A DNA stretch of 41,062 nt from an uncultured bacterium (lineage in GTDB: Bacteria; Cyanobacteriota; Vampirovibrionia; Gastranaerophilales; Gastranaerophilaceae), in contig CASDXV010000016.1 in NCBI GenBank assembly GCA_949285255.1, positions 28,758 to 69,819 of the forward strand. The letters run 5' to 3'. The notes beneath the pieces were generated by a model. It was not told the origin of the DNA. It saw nothing but the letters and a program-made list of their open reading frames with translations, and searched no databases. Both the position numbers and the translations under genes were made by a program. Positions 35,690 to 41,062 of the stretch are shown piece by piece; position 1 is the first letter of the stretch, and each line of letters starts with the position of its first letter.

Positions 35690-37375
35690 TTACTTTTCAC
35701 CAAGAAATTCCAAAAGCTCTTCTTGCGCCTTTTGGCATTTTCCTTGTCTTACAATCTTGTAAGCCTGATTAATTTTGCTTTCTAAATAAGCAGGAAATTC
35801 TTTCTGGTTGTGTAAAGCAGCGACCTGAATTATAAAATCAATTTTTTGTGTTACTTCCTCATAAGAAACCAATCGCGGCGTGTCTGCCCCTTGGGATAAT
35901 TTATTGTGAACGACGCTATCAGGATAAAATAAATCTTCAATATTTAATGCAACAGCATCAAGAAAATCTTTGTTATTAGAAACTTTAGCTGAAAATCTGC
36001 CGTCCCTGATTTCATTTCTGACTGACATTAGAGCACCTGCGATAGCACTTGTTATAATATCTGCAGTGTTTTCATTTTTTTCTTTATAGATATCAGCAAG
36101 AGTTGTAAACTTCTCTAATGTATCACTATCACATTCAAGGTTTTTAATCTTATCAAAGTCAATGTTTTCAACAGGGATATTAAGAGATACCGCCCAATTT
36201 TTAACATCGTCGATAAAATCTGACGGAAGAAAATTAAAGGGTCTTTTCATAGAGCCAACAAAGTTGTCTATATTTGCCTTTGCGCTTTTTACATGAGCCC
36301 AACCCTTTGTTAGAGCTTTAGAGAACTGTACACCCGCCCATTTATTTTTCTTCCAGAAATTTTTTAGTGCTTCTTGCTGCGAGTTTGACATTTTATCAAA
36401 ATCAGCGCTAAATACATTCTCATCCAGTTTAACTCTTTGTTTTTTAAAGAATTTAACCATATGTTTTCTAAGGCTTTTCCCTTCCTGAGTCTTATTCCAA
36501 GCGTATGTTACCGCTCGCTTAAAAAGTACAACTTGCTCAGGATTATCCTCAAAGTATTTTTTCTGCCTTTCAGACATCATAGCAAGTTTTTCCGGATGCT
36601 CGGCGTAGTGCTTTATTAAACCCTCTGAAATGTGCTTTCTATGAGATTCGCTTAAAGGCCCGCGCGGGATATAAACAGGCTCACCGTCCCTTTCTTGGAC
36701 GCGTCTGTCCATTGATTCCATACGCTTTTGAGCCATTTGGTTTGTCAAACGCTCATTGTATTCTTTATCTGAAAACTTCAATACATGCGCATAATCCCTA
36801 TCCATAAGCGGAATATTGAACTTATTTAACGTATGATAAAGATTTACACCAGAGTATTCCTTTAGGTCATTTAGTGAAAATCCCTCAGCCCAATATAATT
36901 TTAAAAGCTGAAAGGCTAAATCCTCGTCCTTGTTAAAGTTTTCTATTTCTCCTTTTTTCACCTTGCCAATAAAAGAATCAGGCATGTAATCGGTTTGAGA
37001 ATCTGAGAGAACACCCTTAAACTCGTCGAACAAAGCTTTTGCATCATCTAAGTCGTAGCAGTCATTCAGAAGCGAATATCTGTTTTTGTGAATATCTATA
37101 AGGGTCTTGCCCTCAGGATTTCCATTTTTTATAATTTCCAATGCTTCAGAATGCACCTCGGGAGGAAACTTCTCGCCTATGATATCAGACAGTGCATCAA
37201 GATTTGCTACACTTTCTTTTAAGTTTAGACTTGAGCCGCCCATAAAACTTAAATAGTGAGAGTAATTTGGCATTTTATATTCATTTTTTATGCCAGCGCC
37301 GTTTTGCTTGTTTTGAACAGCTTGAGTTTTAGAAAAATTATAAAATGAGTTTGTTAATATCGGATTAATACGCAT
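35690..37375 (-). CDS. Large protein of unknown function with a NUMOD3-like helix and 17-residue repeats
   Basis: I do not recognise this 561-residue protein. It has no signal peptide and no membrane segment. The first 45 residues are low-complexity, ending YLSFMGG. Around residues 240-253, LSESHRKHISEGL resembles the NUMOD3 DNA-binding motif of homing endonucleases, but no nuclease domain is visible. Immediately after, repeats of about 17 residues are evident (YAEHPEKLAMMSERQKK, then YFEDNPEQVVLFKRAVT, then YAWNKTQEGKSLRKHMV). The rest is helical. AGGGAA precedes the ATG. It lies 56 bp downstream of bioA on the same strand and could be read from it. Confidence 0.75.
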   Translation of the reverse strand: MRINPILTNSFYNFSKTQAVQNKQNGAGIKNEYKMPNYSHYLSFMGGSSLNLKESVANLDALSDIIGEKFPPEVHSEALEIIKNGNPEGKTLIDIHKNRYSLLNDCYDLDDAKALFDEFKGVLSDSQTDYMPDSFIGKVKKGEIENFNKDEDLAFQLLKLYWAEGFSLNDLKEYSGVNLYHTLNKFNIPLMDRDYAHVLKFSDKEYNERLTNQMAQKRMESMDRRVQERDGEPVYIPRGPLSESHRKHISEGLIKHYAEHPEKLAMMSERQKKYFEDNPEQVVLFKRAVTYAWNKTQEGKSLRKHMVKFFKKQRVKLDENVFSADFDKMSNSQQEALKNFWKKNKWAGVQFSKALTKGWAHVKSAKANIDNFVGSMKRPFNFLPSDFIDDVKNWAVSLNIPVENIDFDKIKNLECDSDTLEKFTTLADIYKEKNENTADIITSAIAGALMSVRNEIRDGRFSAKVSNNKDFLDAVALNIEDLFYPDSVVHNKLSQGADTPRLVSYEEVTQKIDFIIQVAALHNQKEFPAYLESKINQAYKIVRQGKCQKAQEELLEFLGEK

Positions 37376-37431
37376 AAAAATTCCCTGCTAAATGTGACGG
37401 TACATAAAAAACCGGTAAATAAAATATTTTG

Positions 37432-38787
37432 CTAGCCAAGAACTTCTTTAAGTGACTCATAAGCTGCGTTAATTACATAATCCATGTCTTCTTTTTGGAT
37501 AATTAAAGGCGGATTAAAGTATATAATATCCCCCAACGGTCTTAAGAGTACACCTTTTTCAAGAGCTTTTTTATAAATTTGATATCCTGTTCTTTTTCTA
37601 TAGTCCAAGGGTGCTTTTGTATTTTTATCGGCAACAAGCTCAATTGCATTTATAAGTCCAATTGAGCGAATATCGCCCACGTTTTTATGATTTGAGAATT
37701 TTTCCTCAATAGCGTTTTTAAAATAAATTGCATTTTTAGAAGCGTTTTCAAGAATATTTTCTTCTTTTAAAATCTTTAAAACTTCGCATGCTGCAGAGCA
37801 AGCAAGAGGGTTGCCGCTATATGTGTGAGAGTGCATAAATGCCTTGCCCTCAAGATACGGAGCATAAAAAGCGTCATAAATTTTATTTGTCGTAACAGCT
37901 AATGCCATTGGCATATAACCTCCCGTTAAGCCTTTTGATAAACACATAATATCAGGAGAAATTCCCGCATGGTCACAGGCAAACATTTTACCCGTTCTGC
38001 CATAACCTGTTGCTATTTCATCTGCTATAAGATGTACGTTATACTTGTCACACAACTCTCTTAATTTTTTAAGATAAATCGGAGGATAAATCTTCATGCC
38101 TGCTGCAGCTTGTACAAGCGGCTCAATTACAAGAGCACTTGTAACATTGCCGTATTTTTCAAAATCTTTATTTGCAAATTCTATACACTTAGCTTCGCAA
38201 GTTTCACAATTTAAACCATACGGACATCTGTAACAATCAGGAGCTTGTATTCTTATGATATCTAAGAGCACGGGCTTATAAATTTGAGAGTACAAATCTA
38301 CCCCGCCAACAGATAAAGCACCTATTGTTTCACCATGATAAGCATCAGACAGCGCCATAAAACGCGTTTTTTGCGGATTACCCGTTTGATGATGATACTG
38401 AAAACTCATTTTCATTGCAGCTTCAATTGCTGATGAACCGTTATCCGTAAAACAAAACTTCTCAAGACCCTTTGGTAAAACTTTCACAAGCTCATCACAA
38501 AGCTCGATTGCTTTTATATGGGAAAAATTAGCAAATATGACATGCTCAAGAGTATCAAGTTGCTCTTTTATGGCGTTATTAATTCTTTTATTGCAATGCC
38601 CTAAAAGATTGCACCACCAAGAACTCACTACATCAATGTATTTTTTGCCGTCATAGGAATAAAGATTAACCCCTTCGCCTCTTTTAATCATAATCGGTTT
38701 TAATTCTTCATAATCCATCATTTGAGAGCATGGGTGCCAGATGTGGTTTAAGTCTCTTTTTATGAGTTCTTCTGTGAAAATTTGCAT
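37432..38787 (-). CDS. bioA: Adenosylmethionine-8-amino-7-oxononanoate aminotransferase
   Basis: BioA uses PLP and S-adenosylmethionine to form 7,8-diaminopelargonate in biotin synthesis. The 451-residue protein starts with the BioA-specific HIWHPCSQMMDYEE. It has SSWWCNLLGH, FTDNGSSAIEAAMKM, LIADEIATGYGRTG and the PLP lysine K285 (CLSKGLTGGYMPMA). A cysteine cluster (CYRCPYGLNCETCEAKC) inserted near residues 185-205 resembles a metal-binding loop and occurs in some homologues. GAGGAGGAATT gives a strong start. No other bio genes are in the window. Confidence 0.93.
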   Translation of the reverse strand: MQIFTEELIKRDLNHIWHPCSQMMDYEELKPIMIKRGEGVNLYSYDGKKYIDVVSSWWCNLLGHCNKRINNAIKEQLDTLEHVIFANFSHIKAIELCDELVKVLPKGLEKFCFTDNGSSAIEAAMKMSFQYHHQTGNPQKTRFMALSDAYHGETIGALSVGGVDLYSQIYKPVLLDIIRIQAPDCYRCPYGLNCETCEAKCIEFANKDFEKYGNVTSALVIEPLVQAAAGMKIYPPIYLKKLRELCDKYNVHLIADEIATGYGRTGKMFACDHAGISPDIMCLSKGLTGGYMPMALAVTTNKIYDAFYAPYLEGKAFMHSHTYSGNPLACSAACEVLKILKEENILENASKNAIYFKNAIEEKFSNHKNVGDIRSIGLINAIELVADKNTKAPLDYRKRTGYQIYKKALEKGVLLRPLGDIIYFNPPLIIQKEDMDYVINAAYESLKEVLG

Positions 38788-38862
38788 AATTCCTCCTCAA
38801 CAATTTAATTATACTCCTTAAAAAAAATGTAGTATTATAGTTTTAAATACAATGAGGTGATG

Positions 38863-39687
38863 ATGGATATAAATACGCACGCAAAGGTCTTAAACATACA
38901 ATACAACCCAAAACTGGGGGATAGGTTTTATAACTGTAATAAAATAGGAGAAATTATCTCTGATAATTCAAAAGAGGGGTTGGACCTTGTTGTAATGCCT
39001 GAATTTTTTACAACAGGAATAGACGACTCGGCTTTTGTAAACTCACCCGAGATAGAAAAAAGCTCATCCACACTGCTTTACTTTAGCGAACTTGCAAGAC
39101 AATTCGGAACAAATATAATCTGCGGGACGATTATTGAAAAAGATATTGACGGAAAACTCTACAACACAAGCTACGCGCTTGACAGAAAAGGAACAATAGT
39201 AGGCAAATATAGAAAAATGCACCTATATAACTACTTTGGAGGTAACGAGGGTAAAACAATTACTGCAGGCAGCAATCCCGTAGTAGTTAATTTTGACTTT
39301 GCAAAAGTAGGCATGAGTGTTTGTTTTGACATAAGATATCCTCTTTTATACAAAAATTTAATCAAAATGGGTGCAGAAATTATTGTCTCACCCTCCGCCT
39401 GGTGTACATTAACATCAACAAACAAAGAAGAAATGAATGATTTTATAAACTGCTGGAGAGCGCTAAATGTCGCAAGAGCGTCAGAGAGCCTTGTTTATTT
39501 TATAACCTCAAATCTTGTAGGCAAAAGTAATCCGTATTTATATTCAATAGGCAACTCAATGATTGTAAATCCGCTCGGCAAAATCCTGCAAAACGGACAA
39601 AACAGCGAGTGCGCTATTTTTGAAAAACTTGATATGTCGCTTGTAAGAATTTTAAAAAGAGAATACCCGATTTATAACATTGACTGA
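38863..39687 (+). CDS. Nitrilase-superfamily carbon-nitrogen hydrolase
   Basis: A 274-residue amidohydrolase with the full catalytic triad: E47 (VVMPEFFTTG), K118 (GKYRKMHLYNYFGG) and C154 (GMSVCFDIRYP). The pattern is closest to omega-amidase/Nit2-like members, which deaminate alpha-keto acid amides, but the substrate is unproven. Of GTG-38857, ATG-38860 and ATG-38863, the last is preferred because GAGG lies 5 nt upstream. It is divergent from bioA and overlaps the convergent TerC-like gene by 16 bp. Confidence 0.88.
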   Translation: MDINTHAKVLNIQYNPKLGDRFYNCNKIGEIISDNSKEGLDLVVMPEFFTTGIDDSAFVNSPEIEKSSSTLLYFSELARQFGTNIICGTIIEKDIDGKLYNTSYALDRKGTIVGKYRKMHLYNYFGGNEGKTITAGSNPVVVNFDFAKVGMSVCFDIRYPLLYKNLIKMGAEIIVSPSAWCTLTSTNKEEMNDFINCWRALNVARASESLVYFITSNLVGKSNPYLYSIGNSMIVNPLGKILQNGQNSECAIFEKLDMSLVRILKREYPIYNID

Positions 39688-40718
39688 CGTTTGTTGTGTA
39701 TTAAAGAAGAAATAAACGCAGCAATAATAAACGCAAGTCCCAAAACTCCCGTTACAACTTCGGGCACTTCTTTTATGGCAGAGAAAAGCATAATAACAGA
39801 TAGCGCACCTATTGCCCAATGCGCACCATGCTCAAGGTAAATATACTGCGCCAGAGTCTTTTTCTCAACAAGCATAATAGTAAGTGAGCGAACAAACATT
39901 GCACCTATTGAAAGACCAATTGTTATAATCAAAATATCTTTGCTTAGTGCAAAAGCGCCTAAAACACCATCAAGAGAAAATGAGGCATCTATTAACTCTA
40001 AATATAAAAACCCTGCAAAGCAGCTGCTTTTAAGTCCAAGACCGCTGGTGCAATGCGCTTGAGGTAAGTTTTCTCCTCTTTTTTCAAGCATATGGGTTAA
40101 ACCGTCTATCAAAAGGTAAATAACAATACCCCAAATACCTGCTATTACTACCTCTAGCCTTATTTCTTGAGGCAAGAAGTTTTGCATAGTGTATAAAGAA
40201 ATTAAAGTTAAAATTATTCCGATACCTTTAAAATCACCAAAATCCGCAATTTTTTCCTCTATAAATTTTATCCAGTGAATATCTTTTTCCTTGTTGAAAA
40301 AGTACGAAAAGAATAGCATCATAAGAAATGTGCCGCCAAAAGTAATAATTGGCGGGTGAGAAATGTGCAGATAATGAGCATATTTATCCGCATCATTTAA
40401 AGCCATTTTAGCAACTTCTACCAATCCTACATTAGCAAATATTGAAACTACAAGGATGGGAAATAAAAACCTCATACCAAAAACTGCAATTAATATACCC
40501 CAGGTTAAAAACCTGTGCTGCCATTTTGGCGACATTTTCTCCAGCCTTGCAGCGTTTACTACGGCGTTATCAAAAGATAAACTAACCTCCAGCACACTTA
40601 GAACAAAAGCTATAAAAATACACTCAAAACCCGTGCCGCTATGGACATGCTCACCCCAAAGATAAGCTAAAATCAGACCAATTGCAGTAACTATATAAGA
40701 ACCCGTAAAGTATTTCAT
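39672..40718 (-). CDS. TerC / DUF475-family integral membrane protein
   Basis: A 348-residue protein with about nine hydrophobic segments. The TerC-type motif appears twice, as SLSFDNAVVNAARL near the N-terminus and DASFSLDGVLGAFAL later, which supports the DUF475 subgroup. TerC-like proteins are linked to metal handling or tellurite response, but this subgroup's function is not established. GAGG lies shortly before the ATG. It has a clear promoter and is followed convergently by the nitrilase gene. Confidence 0.85.
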   Translation of the reverse strand: MKYFTGSYIVTAIGLILAYLWGEHVHSGTGFECIFIAFVLSVLEVSLSFDNAVVNAARLEKMSPKWQHRFLTWGILIAVFGMRFLFPILVVSIFANVGLVEVAKMALNDADKYAHYLHISHPPIITFGGTFLMMLFFSYFFNKEKDIHWIKFIEEKIADFGDFKGIGIILTLISLYTMQNFLPQEIRLEVVIAGIWGIVIYLLIDGLTHMLEKRGENLPQAHCTSGLGLKSSCFAGFLYLELIDASFSLDGVLGAFALSKDILIITIGLSIGAMFVRSLTIMLVEKKTLAQYIYLEHGAHWAIGALSVIMLFSAIKEVPEVVTGVLGLAFIIAAFISSLIHNKRQSML

Positions 40719-40742
40719 ATTATCCTCACTAAACTCAGAAGA

Positions 40743-40771
40743 ATTGTAGCAGTTTTAGACGCTATTAACAA
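40743..40771 (-). promoter_or_regulatory. Promoter of the TerC-like gene
   Basis: On the minus strand TTGTTA (40766-40771), a 17-bp spacer and TACAAT (40743-40748), about 25 bp before the start codon. It ends just left of the 138-bp repeat array. Confidence 0.55.
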
Positions 40772-40810
40772 GATAAATACTTTAAGAGGCGTAGCCGAGT
40801 TGAGCGCAAA

Positions 40811-40842
40811 ATAAAAGACACTCGATTAAGAGTGTCTTTTAT
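40811..40842. terminator. Terminator-like hairpin in repeat unit 1
   Basis: Arms ATAAAAGACACTC and GAGTGTCTTTTAT are a perfect 13-bp match around GATTAA, with T-runs on both strands. Confidence 0.7.
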
Positions 40843-40948
40843 GGAGCGGGATAACTTAGTCCTTGGCGAATTTATGAGCCATAGGAATAAGTATACAGCG
40901 AGGCACTTTGTGCCGAGTCGTAAGAGGCGTAGCCGAGTTGAGCACAAA

Positions 40949-40980
40949 ATAAAAGACACTCGATTAAGAGTGTCTTTTAT
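40949..40980. terminator. Terminator-like hairpin in repeat unit 2
   Basis: Identical to the hairpin of unit 1, shifted by 138 bp. Confidence 0.7.
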
Positions 40981-41062
40981 GGAGCGGGATAGCTTAGTCC
41001 TTGGCGAATTTATGAGCCATAGGAATAAGTATACAGCGAGGCACTTTGTGCCGAGTCGTAAG

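Larger units (their letters stand above)
40783..41062. repeat. 138-bp tandem repeat array, two units plus the start of a third
   Basis: Units begin at 40783, 40921 and 41059, exactly 138 bp apart. Units 1 and 2 differ at only two positions (GAGCGCAAA/GAGCACAAA and GATAACTTAG/GATAGCTTAG). Each unit contains a 13-bp perfect terminator-like hairpin and small GC-rich hairpins GAGGCACTTTGTGCCGAG and GAGGCGTAGCCGAG that share flanks. The array continues past the right edge. No tRNA or protein gene is supported within it. This, with the short gap before it, is the whole of the gene-free right end. Confidence 0.95.

Noticed and set aside
40840-40920. tRNA-like beginning GGAGCGGGATAGCTTAG in the repeat unit.
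   Set aside because: No T-loop GGTTCGAATCC-like sequence, no anticodon arm and no closing acceptor strand.
40765-40959. Minus-strand open frame spanning the repeat, which stays open because 138 is divisible by 3 (a 46-residue repeat).
   Set aside because: GTG start only, Arg/Leu/Cys-rich composition unlike local proteins, no Shine-Dalgarno, and the frame runs through terminator hairpins. It is an accident of the repeat length.
40783-41062. CRISPR array.
   Set aside because: The whole 138-bp unit is repeated, with no short repeat/variable spacer pattern and no cas genes.

Overview
The window is AT-rich, densely packed bacterial chromosome. Genes touch or overlap by a few bases in both same-strand and convergent arrangements. 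The genome is Gram-negative in architecture: two TolC-type outer-membrane channels, an RND pump, a MacAB-like exporter and a dTDP-rhamnose operon are present. A two-piece transketolase, an HDOD protein joined to ftsEX and many small coiled or signal-less proteins are consistent with a gut-type member of Vampirovibrionia (Melainabacteria, Gastranaerophilales). That assignment is inferred from gene content and style and was not tested by search.

Layout. 1-7.6 kb: a surE fragment, a YhcC-like radical SAM protein, secA, an ArsB/NhaD-type ion permease and ruvB. 6.7-11.7 kb: a leftward operon read wecG-like glycosyltransferase, transketolase N half, transketolase C half, ftsE, ftsX, HDOD. 11.7-15.6 kb: a Gfo/Idh oxidoreductase, proC, rpmH-rnpA (rpmH is only 50 codons), a uridine-kinase-like protein and a small P-loop kinase. 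15.6-16.4 kb: a gene-poor leader with two copies of a palindromic box ahead of a small helical protein. 16.4-19.8 kb: the rmlC-B-D-A operon, which makes dTDP-L-rhamnose. 19.8-23 kb: a GlcD-like FAD oxidase, a MATE transporter and a periplasmic parvulin. 23-27.7 kb: a TolC-MacA-MacB ATPase-MacB permease operon. 27.7-29.5 kb: a signal-less EF-hand/coiled-coil/CHAP cell-wall hydrolase preceded by a third copy of the palindromic box. 29.5-35.6 kb: a leftward MFP-RND-TolC efflux operon. 35.7-40.7 kb: a large unrecognised protein, bioA, a nitrilase-family amidohydrolase and a TerC/DUF475 membrane protein. 40.78 kb to the end: a 138-bp tandem repeat that runs off the window.

Transcription signals are readable. 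Several genes have TTGACA-like and TATAAT-like hexamers 15-18 bp apart followed by a leader with a Shine-Dalgarno sequence. A second class has no Shine-Dalgarno and instead a TATAAT/TATTAT hexamer 6-8 nt before the start codon, suggesting leaderless mRNAs. The best candidates for something undescribed are the 138-bp hairpin repeat array, the GAGTATATACTTT box shared by two genes for signal-less proteins, the CHAP protein itself and a possible small RNA ending at a leftward terminator near 15.6 kb.
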